The notes beneath the pieces are model-generated. The model was not told where the DNA came from and ran no database searches. It was given only the letters and a program-made list of their open reading frames with translations. Made by a program: the position numbers and the translations under genes. DNA of 10,292 nt. Source: Roseiarcus sp043784465 (GTDB taxonomy: Bacteria; Pseudomonadota; Alphaproteobacteria; Rhizobiales; Beijerinckiaceae). Below are positions 1 through 6,614 of the stretch, one piece after another (the first letter of the stretch is position 1; each line of letters begins with the position of its first letter). The stretch lies in the NCBI GenBank assembly GCA_043784465.1, contig JAYVYJ010000291.1:1-10292 (forward strand), written 5' to 3'.

Positions 1-466
1 TCTCATAAGTCGCCGAGTGTGAGAACTCCGCCAGACGCGCATGGGTGGCGTACTCCACTCTGCCGGCCTTTTCAGTTTGGACGGAGGCCAGAAGCTCCCA
101 GTCCGACGCACCGCCGTAGCTCAATTGCGAAAGGTGCAAAATGCGTACGTTAGGCATTGTTGATGAGCCGACCTTAATGAGTTTGGTGCTGGATGATCCC
201 GCTATATACACGATGGCAGTTGAACTTGATCGCAGCGTGTAAGCAATTCTGCTAGTATCACACTGAATACAATGCCCAGCCTTTGATCGAAGCCTATGTC
301 CACCTTCTATGCAGGGCCTACCCGCGCCGAAATAAAAATGCTGTCCTGTTTCTTCTAATTTGTTTTTTGCTTCCGATGTTTTCATGCCGAAGGCATCAAG
401 CAAATCGTCAATCGAGATATATTGGCTTCTCAAAAAGAAACGTTCTTCATTCGTCAGGGTTGACAT
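1..466 (-). CDS. GIY-YIG-like nuclease domain protein, 3' end beyond window
   Basis: An open frame of 155 codons runs from ATG at 466 to the window edge with no stop, so the C-terminus is missing. The start is supported by GGAG at 475-478, eight bases upstream. Residues 1-45 look helical. A C-x4-GH-x8-C-x2-C pattern follows (Cys52, His57, Cys66, Cys69), which suggests a small zinc-binding knuckle. Residues 85-150 resemble the T5orf172/MUG113 branch of the GIY-YIG fold: VYI at 86-88 stands for GIY, KVG at 98-100 for YIG, with Arg108 and Glu138 as candidate catalytic residues. Family members are nucleases or nuclease-like proteins, often carried by phages and defence loci. The gene follows the RM operon on the same strand, with a short gap after a broken GIY-YIG gene. 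Its base composition is visibly more AT-rich than its neighbours, which hints at separate acquisition. The domain call is from motif reading only. Confidence 0.68.
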   Translation of the reverse strand, partial: MSTLTNEERFFLRSQYISIDDLLDAFGMKTSEAKNKLEETGQHFYFGAGRPCIEGGHRLRSKAGHCIQCDTSRIAYTLRSSSTAIVYIAGSSSTKLIKVGSSTMPNVRILHLSQLSYGGASDWELLASVQTEKAGRVEYATHARLAEFSHSATYE

Positions 467-486
467 TCAATGCACTCCGAAAGGCT

Positions 487-636
487 TTACCTGCGGGCGA
501 GCGCAACCGGGAGGCGAGTGCGCAGCGTCATCACGACGTGGCCGGTCCAATTGAACATCTCCGCCGTCAATATACCGTCAGGACGGCCCTCGATGAAATA
601 GAGTTCGAGCGAACGGCCCTCGGCGATGGCGTTCAT
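487..636 (-). pseudogene. truncated N-terminus of an RM-associated GIY-YIG family protein
   Basis: A 49-codon frame starts with ATG at 636, overlapping the hsdS stop in an ATGA, and ends at TAA 487-489. Its residues 6-41 (starting EGRSLELYFIEGRPDG and including AEMFNWTGHV) match, from memory, the conserved N-terminus of GIY-YIG nuclease family proteins encoded after hsdS in type I RM operons. In those proteins this segment precedes the GIY-YIG domain itself. Here similarity stops after about residue 41, and no GIY-YIG core follows in any frame before the next gene at 466. It is therefore read as the remnant of a longer gene whose body was lost or replaced. A short peptide may still be made, because the start is translationally coupled to hsdS. 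Confidence 0.62.
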
Positions 637-1985
637 GCGGCCTCTGCTTCGGCGGCGACGAGGCCGCGCACGTCGATCTTGCCGGTAACGGCGGCAGAGA
701 TGAGGGCGGAGCGGCGCTCCTTAAGGATCACGGTCCCAGCTTCCGCCTCCGCCAAAAGCATCCGCAGTTTTTCGAGGTATTTTTTCAGGGCTTTGACGAT
801 TTGCCTCTGCTCTTCGACAGGAGGGAAAGCAAACCGATGCGCGCGAAGCTGTTCAGCTGTGAGATGGTCGATTGTAGTCTGATTTCCCGCCGCTACGAAG
901 ACACCGGAGTGCGTGGCCATTTCCATCACATTCAGGAGGAACTCAGCTGTGTCCGATGCCGTAAGGGGTCGAAGTCGATGTAGCGCCTTTTGGTAATAGC
1001 ATTCTTCAATTTCGCCTCGCCATATTGCGGACCGACCGACGTAGCTTCCGCCTTCATTCACAAGCAGGTCGCCGGGCAGCAGCTTGTAGCGAGCTTGAGC
1101 CTCAGGCGGAAAATCCATCGAGGGGAGGTCCTCGACGTTGATCGTGTGCCACTGGACGTCGAACACCCGGAGATAGCGTCGCATATTTTCTCCGGTTGAA
1201 CGGTCCTCGTTTAGCATCCGACCAAGTTGCACTTCGTATCGGTATCCGACCGATGCAACATTCCAATGCGCCGGAACCTCGCCGAGCCATTCGACGCCGC
1301 TGTCCTTCATCGGCGCGCGGGGGTCGAGGCCCTTGGTGACGGCGTGGGAGATGACGGCCTGCCGCTTCTCCTTCAGCAGCCCGATCAGCCGCTCCTGCTC
1401 CGTCACCAGCGCGTCTATCTTCGCCGTCTCGCGGTCCAGAAATCCGACTATCGCATGTTGGTGCGCAAGCGGAGGAAACGGCAAACAATAGCGCCGGAGC
1501 GCCTCGGCGGGGAGATGGGCTATCGTCGTCTTCGCCTCGCCTTGTGCGAATAATCCGAGGGCTGACGCCGCCGCCATGAGGTAAAATGCAAATTCAGCGG
1601 TGTCTCTGCTCGGGTTGGCGGCCCGAAGCCTATGGAGCGCTTTCTGATAAAAGCAGGGCTCGCGCTCGCCGCGCCAAACTGCCGCCCGTCCGACCTCTCC
1701 GCCCTCACAAACCAGCAAGTCGCCGGTCTTGAGCGAGTATCGAACCAAGTCCTCTTCGCGAAAATCCATTTCGGGCAATTCGTCGCTGTTGATCCTCCCC
1801 CACTGAACGTCGACGTTGCGTAGATACGGGCCGAGGTGATCCCCGGTAATTCGCTTTTCGTCCAACATTTTTCCAAGCTGAACGTCATAACGGTAACTGA
1901 GTGCGCAGACAGCCCAATGCTCCGGCACCTCGCCGAGCCATTCGACGCCGCTGTCCTTGTATTTGGCGTATCGCGGAAAGCTCAC
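633..1985 (-). CDS. hsdS: Type I restriction-modification specificity subunit HsdS
   Basis: The 450-residue protein should recognise the DNA target and hold two HsdM subunits in a type I methyltransferase or restriction complex. It has the usual layout of two target-recognition domains (TRDs), each followed by a helical spacer. TRD1 is roughly residues 10-180 with a helix at 180-215; TRD2 is roughly 227-395 with a helix at 395-432. Both TRDs open with KDSGVEWLGEVP (10-21 and 227-238), and both contain YRYxVQLGxML, DVQW and YQKALHRLR in the same order, so the halves are duplicates. The start is GTG at 1985, within a GTGA overlap with the rhuM stop; the stop overlaps the next ATG. Length and the CLPFPPLAHQ/FAFPPVEEQ motifs at the TRD-helix junctions are normal for HsdS. 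No frameshift is seen. Confidence 0.95.
   Translation of the reverse strand: MSFPRYAKYKDSGVEWLGEVPEHWAVCALSYRYDVQLGKMLDEKRITGDHLGPYLRNVDVQWGRINSDELPEMDFREEDLVRYSLKTGDLLVCEGGEVGRAAVWRGEREPCFYQKALHRLRAANPSRDTAEFAFYLMAAASALGLFAQGEAKTTIAHLPAEALRRYCLPFPPLAHQHAIVGFLDRETAKIDALVTEQERLIGLLKEKRQAVISHAVTKGLDPRAPMKDSGVEWLGEVPAHWNVASVGYRYEVQLGRMLNEDRSTGENMRRYLRVFDVQWHTINVEDLPSMDFPPEAQARYKLLPGDLLVNEGGSYVGRSAIWRGEIEECYYQKALHRLRPLTASDTAEFLLNVMEMATHSGVFVAAGNQTTIDHLTAEQLRAHRFAFPPVEEQRQIVKALKKYLEKLRMLLAEAEAGTVILKERRSALISAAVTGKIDVRGLVAAEAEAA
1276..1307. repeat. 32-bp direct repeat, copy in TRD2 of hsdS
   Basis: These 32 bases are identical to 1927-1958, at a distance of 651 bp (217 codons). They encode the conserved KDSGVEWLGEV segment at the start of the second TRD. 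Similarity continues imperfectly on the far side of the repeat. Identity at the DNA level, not only in protein, suggests recent duplication or gene conversion. Confidence 0.9.
1927..1958. repeat. 32-bp direct repeat, copy in TRD1 of hsdS
   Basis: This is the partner of the repeat at 1276-1307, lying at the start of the first TRD. Recombination between the two would remove exactly 217 codons in frame and leave a single-TRD HsdS. Confidence 0.9.
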
Positions 1986-3055
1986 GACTTTGCCCCCTTT
2001 CGCCCGCCGCCCTTTTTGGGCGCCGGCGTCTTCGCTTTCTTCGCGCCCGTCACCTTGTCCTCGATCTGCTTCAACTCGGCCTCGATCTCCCGTTCGTGCT
2101 CGACCTCCGCCGCCTGAGCTTCCGCCCTCCGCCGCGCCGTGTCGAACTCGGCGTAACGCTGATCAACGATTTTCAGCATGGCGTCGTGGCTGACGCGGCC
2201 TGCGTGGGTCAAGACCTCGCGCTCCGCCAACGTGAGATAGCGCCCGATGAAATCGGACCATTCCGCCATCGTCGTCTGCTGGCGACGGCGCGCGCGGTCG
2301 GCGGCGAGGTCGAGGAAGGCGGAGACGAGCAAATCGAGTTCGCGCGCCTCGGTCGCGGTCAGGTAGTTCTTGGCGGTGGCGACGTCGGCCTTTCGGACGC
2401 GGTTCCCCGCCCAGACGGTGAGGCCCATGTTGGACTTGGCCGAGTCGGCGCGCTCAAGGATCAATTCGGCGGCGGTGCGGCGGCAGACCGCCCACAGCAT
2501 CTTGTTCTGCACGCTCTGGAAGAACAGCCGCGCCATCTCCGTCGTGCCGTCGTAGTCGGCGGCGGTCGTGAAGAGGTCGCGCACCTTCTGGTAGAACCGC
2601 TTCTCGGAGGCCCGGATTTCCCGGATGCGCTCCAGCAGTTCGTCGAAATAGTCCCAGCCGCCCGCCGGCTCCTTCAGCCGCCGGTCGTCGAGCGCAAAAC
2701 CCTTGACGAGATATTCCGTCAGCACCGTGCTGGCCCAGCGCCGGAACTGACTGCCGCGCGGGCTGCGCACGCGGTAGCCGACCGCGAGCACCATCTCCAG
2801 CCGATAGAGCGTGATGCGGCGCTGAACCTGCCGCTCGCCCTCGGTTTGAACTGTCAAGTAATCCTTGACGGTTGCCGCCTCGGCGAGTTCGCCCTCGGCC
2901 AGAATGTTGCGGATGTGCAGGCTGATGTTCTGCTTGGTGGCCTGAAAAAGCTCGGCCATTTCCGCCTGCGAAAGCCAGACCGTGCCATCGACCACCTCCA
3001 GCCGCAGCTGAGTGCGCCCGTCCTCGGTGTTGTAGAGGATGACCTCGCCGCTCAC
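1982..3055 (-). CDS. rhuM: RhuM family protein embedded in the type I RM operon
   Basis: The 357-residue protein has the conserved body of the RhuM family (named after a Salmonella pathogenicity-island gene). A short N-terminal strand region is followed by a helix-turn-helix-like segment at about 26-52 (WLSQAEMAELFQATKQNIS). Next come the YRLEMVLAVGYRVRSPRGSQ block near 84-103 and FRRWASTVLTEYLVKGFALD near 104-123. The C-terminus is a charged, probably coiled-coil stretch (about 300-337) and a Lys/Gly-rich tail that may bind nucleic acid. The biochemical function of RhuM is not established; the HTH-like part suggests DNA binding. It starts with GTG at 3055 in a GTGA overlap with the end of hsdM, and ends in a GTGA overlap with hsdS. 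It should therefore be made together with the RM subunits. RhuM-type genes are recurrent guests in type I RM loci. Confidence 0.88.
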   Translation of the reverse strand: MSGEVILYNTEDGRTQLRLEVVDGTVWLSQAEMAELFQATKQNISLHIRNILAEGELAEAATVKDYLTVQTEGERQVQRRITLYRLEMVLAVGYRVRSPRGSQFRRWASTVLTEYLVKGFALDDRRLKEPAGGWDYFDELLERIREIRASEKRFYQKVRDLFTTAADYDGTTEMARLFFQSVQNKMLWAVCRRTAAELILERADSAKSNMGLTVWAGNRVRKADVATAKNYLTATEARELDLLVSAFLDLAADRARRRQQTTMAEWSDFIGRYLTLAEREVLTHAGRVSHDAMLKIVDQRYAEFDTARRRAEAQAAEVEHEREIEAELKQIEDKVTGAKKAKTPAPKKGGGRKGAKS

Positions 3056-3627
3056 GCCGCCAGCCCGTCGATCATCGCCTTGATGCGCGCGGTCACTTGC
3101 GCCAGATCGGCGTCGATCTGGCTAAGCGGGCGCGGCGGCTCGAACACGTAGAAGTGCCGGTTAAACGGGATTTCGTAGCCGACCTTGGTTTTTTCCTCGT
3201 CGATCCAGGCATCCGGTGCGTGCGGCAGCACCTCCCGCTTGAAATAGACGCCGACGTCCTCGGCGAGCGGTACGTTCTCCGTGTCGCGTAGCGCGCTGTC
3301 GGGTTGTGGCTTGCCCTTCTGCTTGCCCTTCGCGCCGAGCACGATTTTGCCCTTCTCGTCGCGCAACGGGCGTTCGACGGTGAGGGTGCGATAGCCGAAG
3401 GCTTCGTTCGGGAAGATGCGCGACAGCGGCGCGAGCTTGACCTTGCCGCCCTCCGGTGCGTCCGGCGGGGCCTCGCCCTCCAGCACGACCATGCGGCCCG
3501 TCTCCTTGCCGTCCTTGTCGAGGGTGGTCGCGAGGCGCGCTTCGACGAAGCCGCCGAACAGCCGCGTCACGTCCTCGATCTGGTCCGGGCTCATTTCCTT
3601 GCACTTGGACCCGAGGCTTTTCCGCAT
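3052..3627 (-). CDS. hsdM: C-terminal part of HsdM, separated by an amber codon
   Basis: This 191-codon frame is the in-frame continuation of the upstream methyltransferase gene. Reading leftwards, the upstream part ends at TAG (3634-3636), followed by Arg, Lys and then ATG at 3627 in the same frame. The opening residues (MRKSLGSKCKEMSPDQIEDV) are the usual HsdM segment that follows a Trp-Arg-Lys or Trp-x-Lys triplet in intact homologues, and the TAG sits where that Trp belongs. The rest is the C-terminal region of this HsdM subgroup, including a charged insert (about residues 90-108) and the FNRHFYVFEPPRPL motif near the end, thought to contact HsdS and partner subunits. No good ribosome-binding site precedes ATG 3627, so expression would need reinitiation or stop readthrough. 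The end overlaps the rhuM start. Otherwise the frame shows no damage. Confidence 0.8.
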   Translation of the reverse strand: MRKSLGSKCKEMSPDQIEDVTRLFGGFVEARLATTLDKDGKETGRMVVLEGEAPPDAPEGGKVKLAPLSRIFPNEAFGYRTLTVERPLRDEKGKIVLGAKGKQKGKPQPDSALRDTENVPLAEDVGVYFKREVLPHAPDAWIDEEKTKVGYEIPFNRHFYVFEPPRPLSQIDADLAQVTARIKAMIDGLAA

Positions 3628-3633
3628 CTTGCG

Positions 3634-4932
3634 CTAGAAGCTCGATGCGTCGATCAACTGCACCTTGCCCTTGCGCCCCGCCGGCTTACGGTTGGAGACG
3701 ATCCAGACATAGGTCGAGATGCCGGTGTTGTAGAACATGTCGGTCGGCAGGCCGATGATGGCCTCGACGAGATCGTTCTCCAGCACATAGCGCCTGATAT
3801 CGCTTTCGCCCGATCCCGCACCGCCCGTGAACAGCGGCGAGCCGTTGAGCACGATGCCGAAGCGGCTTCCGCCATCCGTGGCCGGGCGCATCTTGGACAA
3901 CAGGTGCATGAGGAAGAGCATGGAGCCGTCCGACACGCGCGGCAGGCCCGGCCCGAAGCGCCCATTGAAGCCCAGGGCCTCGGCCTCCTTGCGGACTTCC
4001 TTTTCGACCTTCTTCCATTCGACGCCGAAGGGCGGGTTCGACAGCATGTAGTCGAACTTCTCGCCGCCATGGCCGTCCTCCGACAGCGTGTTGCCGAAGG
4101 CGATGTTGCGGACGTCCTGCCCCTTGATGAGCATGTCCGCCTTGCAGATCGCGTAGGACGCCGGGTTCAGCTCCTGCCCGAACATCGTGAGCCGCGCCTT
4201 GGTGTTCATCGCGGTAAGGCGCTCTTCGGCCACCGACAACATGCCGCCCGTGCCCGCCGTGGGGTCGTAGATCGTGCGCACGGTGCCCGGCTTGGTGAGG
4301 ACGTTGTCGTCTTCGACGAAGATCAGGTTGACCATGAGGCGGATGACCTCGCGCGGCGTGAAGTGCTCGCCCGCCGTCTCGTTCGAGAGTTCCGCGAATT
4401 TGCGGATCAGTTCCTCGAAGACGTGTCCCATCTGGGTGTTGTTGACCTTGTCGGGGTGCAGGTCGATGCCGGCGAACCGCTCCGTGACCATGTAGAGCAG
4501 CTTGTTCTTGGCGAGGCGCTCGATCTGCGCGGCGAACTCGAAGCGGTCGAAAATGTCGCGCACCGAGGGGGAGAAGCTCTGCACGTAGGCGAACAGGTTC
4601 TCGCGGATGTGGTCTTGGTCGCCCATCAGCTTCTTCATGTCGAGCGGCGACGTGTTGTTGAAGCTCTGCTTCGCCTTTTTCAGGAGGAACGGCTCGGGGT
4701 TCAGCCCCGCCTTCGTGCGCTCGTCGAGTTCCGCCAGCACCTCAGTCTTGGACGGCTCCAGAACGCAGTCGAGCCGCCGCAGCACGGTGAAGGGGAGGAT
4801 GACGTTTCCGTATTCGGACTGCCTGTAGTCGCCCCGCAGGAGGTCAGCGACCGACCAAATGAAGGCGGAAAGAGATTGCTCGCTCAATAACTTGGCCCCA
4901 ATCACGCCAGCCCCGGCGCATATCGCGTGCAC
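3634..4932 (-). CDS. hsdM: HsdM type I DNA adenine methyltransferase, N-terminal and catalytic part
   Basis: The 432-residue fragment contains the whole catalytic module of a type I N6-adenine methyltransferase, which transfers methyl from S-adenosylmethionine to adenine in the site chosen by HsdS. The helical HsdM N-domain is at about 16-150, beginning LSEQSLSAFIWSVADLLRGD. The motif DPTAGTGG (223-230) binds AdoMet, and NPPF (299-302) is catalytic motif IV. The frame stops at TAG 3634-3636 right after QLIDASSF, where homologues continue with Trp; read through, the protein would be about 626 residues. The start is uncertain. GTG 4932 gives the longest frame, but family similarity begins only near residue 17, so GTG 4905 or the TTG just before SEQ may be the true start. 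hsdM is the first visible gene of the operon. No hsdR is found nearby, so methylation without cleavage is possible from what is visible here. Confidence 0.9.
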   Translation of the reverse strand: MHAICAGAGVIGAKLLSEQSLSAFIWSVADLLRGDYRQSEYGNVILPFTVLRRLDCVLEPSKTEVLAELDERTKAGLNPEPFLLKKAKQSFNNTSPLDMKKLMGDQDHIRENLFAYVQSFSPSVRDIFDRFEFAAQIERLAKNKLLYMVTERFAGIDLHPDKVNNTQMGHVFEELIRKFAELSNETAGEHFTPREVIRLMVNLIFVEDDNVLTKPGTVRTIYDPTAGTGGMLSVAEERLTAMNTKARLTMFGQELNPASYAICKADMLIKGQDVRNIAFGNTLSEDGHGGEKFDYMLSNPPFGVEWKKVEKEVRKEAEALGFNGRFGPGLPRVSDGSMLFLMHLLSKMRPATDGGSRFGIVLNGSPLFTGGAGSGESDIRRYVLENDLVEAIIGLPTDMFYNTGISTYVWIVSNRKPAGRKGKVQLIDASSF

Positions 4933-5341
4933 TGTAGCGACGGACGGGCTTGCCGCAAGGACTCAATATGCGCCCCTGAGGAGGCAGCAAGGGCGGGCAA
5001 TGCCGGTCAAGGCGACGCCAGCGCGTATCCGTGCCGATGACGCCGAACCCGAACTGAGCGTGTGGGCGTTTTTGCCACCTCGCTTTTGTCGGCGGCCGGC
5101 GCGAGTTCACGCAGTCAACTGCATGTCGGCCAAACGCGAGTGGTCAATGTATCGCCCACGCTTTCGGCGAGGCCCACCGCGTCAAGAACAAGCGTCCGAG
5201 CCTGCGCCGGCTGTCATACGCGGGTCCGCGCTGCGGTCAGCGATACTCCGTATTGGCGCTCAGTATCTCGGCTCTCCGACCCTAAATTCTCAAGAGAAGA
5301 CTTGCGTCTCCAAATCAGCTCGCTCAGGCAATCATTGACTG
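4933..5341. other. Region without a convincing gene, between hsdM and tRNA-Thr
   Basis: This stretch of about 400 bp holds no gene I recognise. One plus-strand frame is open from GTG 5062 to TAG 5364 (100 codons). It has a weakly signal-like start, a CAGCH that fits the haem-binding CxxCH pattern, and a protein-like charged end (SDPKFSREDLRLQ). It has no clear ribosome-binding site and overlaps the probable tRNA terminator, so I do not call it. The hsdM promoter should lie here on the minus strand, but no convincing -35/-10 pair is visible. A CTACAGT just upstream of GTG 4932 could be a -10 element, which would favour one of the later hsdM starts. Confidence 0.4.
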
Positions 5342-5360
5342 AAAAAGGTTCATTTGAACC
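5342..5360 (-). terminator. Possible intrinsic terminator after tRNA-Thr
   Basis: On the minus strand GGTTC-AAAT-GAACC is followed directly by TTTTT. The 5-bp stem and 4-base loop with a T run match a short intrinsic terminator, about 50 bp past the tRNA 3' end. The stem is weak, so the call is tentative. Confidence 0.5.
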
Positions 5361-5412
5361 CTAGACCACTCCACCACAGAGTCGCAAATCTCCGCTAACT
5401 CAATGATATAAA

Positions 5413-5487
<75 letters not shown>

Positions 5488-5533
5488 GACGCTCGCGGCT
5501 TTTGGCACAGGCCCGGCGGCGGCGCAAGATTGC

Positions 5534-6508
5534 TTAAGCGGCGCCGTGGCGTAGCAAATCGTGGAAATGCACGATCCCCACAACCTCGCCCGCCTCCACC
5601 ACCAAAAGGTTGGAAATCTTGTGGCTGATCACCTCCAGCGCCTCCGCCACCAGCGCGTCCGGGGCGATTACGCGCGGGCGGCGCGTCATCACCTGCTCTA
5701 CGGGCGTATCCAGGCCGCGCTGGCCGCGCAGATGCCGGCGAAGGTCGCCGTCGGTGATCAAACCTTCCAGCGCCCCGTCGGCCCGAAAAACGCCCACGCA
5801 GCCAAACCCTTTCGAGGTCATCTCCACGATCGCCTGCGCCATCGGCTGGCCGACCTCGATCCGAGGAACGGCCGCGCCGCGATGCATGATGTCGCGCACG
5901 AAAGCGAGCTTGGCGCCCAGCTTGCCGCCCGGATGCAGATCGCGGAAATCGCGCGCGGTGAACCCTTTGGCCTCCAGCAGCGCCATCGCCAGCGCATCGC
6001 CCAGCGCCAGTTGCATCGTCGTCGAGGTCGTCGGCGCGAGGCCGTTGGGGCAGGCCTCCTGCGCGTTGGGCAGCAACAGCACGATGTCGGCCTGCCGCCC
6101 CAGCGCGCTGTCGTCCTGCGAAGTCATCGCGATCAGCGGAATCTTGAACCGCTTGGCGTAAGTGACGATGGCCGCCAGTTCCACGCTTTCGCCTGACCAC
6201 GACAGCGCCAGCACGACGTCGCCGTTCTGCACCATGCCGAGGTCGCCATGGCTGGCCTCCGCCGGATGCACGAACGCCGCCGACTGGCCCGTGGAGGCGA
6301 AGGTCGCCGCGATCTTGCGCGCGATATGGCCGGACTTGCCGATGCCTGTCACGATGGCGCGCCCGGTCGACGACAGCAGCGCCGCCACCGCCTGCTCCAA
6401 CGCCCCCGAAAGCGCCCCCGAAGACGCCAGCGCCTCCTCCAGCGCCATCAGCCCCTGGCGCTCGATGGTCACCGCCCGCAGCGCCGCCTTGCCAGCATCC
6501 TTTATCAT
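5534..6508 (-). CDS. kdsD: D-arabinose-5-phosphate isomerase (KdsD/KpsF)
   Basis: This cytoplasmic enzyme interconverts ribulose 5-phosphate and arabinose 5-phosphate, the first step towards Kdo, the sugar linking lipid A to the lipopolysaccharide core. The 324-residue length is typical. The N-terminal SIS sugar-isomerase domain spans about 36-180. It has GIGKSG at 55-60 (Lys58), SHGDLG at 86-91, a SxSGES phosphate-binding loop at 103-108 and APTTSTT at 158-164. LHPGG with His193 follows, a conserved active-site histidine position in this family. Two CBS domains, about 207-263 and 274-321, complete the protein and may sense nucleotides or sugars. ATG 6508 is preceded by AGGGGGG (6513-6519), a strong but closely spaced ribosome-binding site. 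The gene diverges from the outer-membrane gene at 6615 across about 106 bp. kpsF is an equally common name for capsule-linked paralogues; no capsule genes are visible. Confidence 0.96.
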   Translation of the reverse strand: MIKDAGKAALRAVTIERQGLMALEEALASSGALSGALEQAVAALLSSTGRAIVTGIGKSGHIARKIAATFASTGQSAAFVHPAEASHGDLGMVQNGDVVLALSWSGESVELAAIVTYAKRFKIPLIAMTSQDDSALGRQADIVLLLPNAQEACPNGLAPTTSTTMQLALGDALAMALLEAKGFTARDFRDLHPGGKLGAKLAFVRDIMHRGAAVPRIEVGQPMAQAIVEMTSKGFGCVGVFRADGALEGLITDGDLRRHLRGQRGLDTPVEQVMTRRPRVIAPDALVAEALEVISHKISNLLVVEAGEVVGIVHFHDLLRHGAA

Positions 6509-6536
6509 CCATCCCCCCTAACACCCGGCGTGCGCG

Positions 6537-6557
6537 AACGCGAGTTAGGCTCGCGTT
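6537..6557. promoter_or_regulatory. Perfect 8-bp inverted repeat in divergent intergenic region
   Basis: AACGCGAG and CTCGCGTT form a perfect inverted repeat around the five bases TTAGG. It sits between the divergent kdsD and outer-membrane barrel genes. No T run follows on either strand, so an operator is more likely than a terminator. Confidence 0.55.
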
Positions 6558-6563
6558 AACCAT
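6545..6563 (+). promoter_or_regulatory. CtrA-box-like site (TTAG-N7-TTAACCAT)
   Basis: TTAG at 6545-6548, a seven-base spacer, then TTAACCAT at 6556-6563. This differs by one base from the alphaproteobacterial CtrA consensus TTAA-N7-TTAA(C), and TTAACCAT is itself a frequent CtrA half-site. It lies 52 bp before the GTG start of the outer-membrane gene and 37 bp before kdsD, so it could serve either promoter. It overlaps the inverted repeat. Confidence 0.45.
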
Positions 6564-6614
6564 AAACGCCTACCCCAAGGGACAGCGCGGCCGCAGCGCC
6601 GCCAGGGGTAGCCA

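Noticed and set aside
1276..1958. Direct repeats 651 bp apart considered as mobile-element ends or an array
   Set aside because: They are the conserved start of the two TRDs of one hsdS gene; there is no transposase and no regular spacing beyond two copies.
1901..3151. Plus-strand open frame of 416 codons opposite rhuM
   Set aside because: Antisense shadow of a recognisable RhuM gene; low-complexity Arg/Leu/Ala composition.
3304..4890. Plus-strand open frame of 528 codons opposite hsdM
   Set aside because: It is antisense to a gene with catalytic motifs and has the Arg/Ala/His/Val/Leu-rich composition typical of GC-rich shadow frames.
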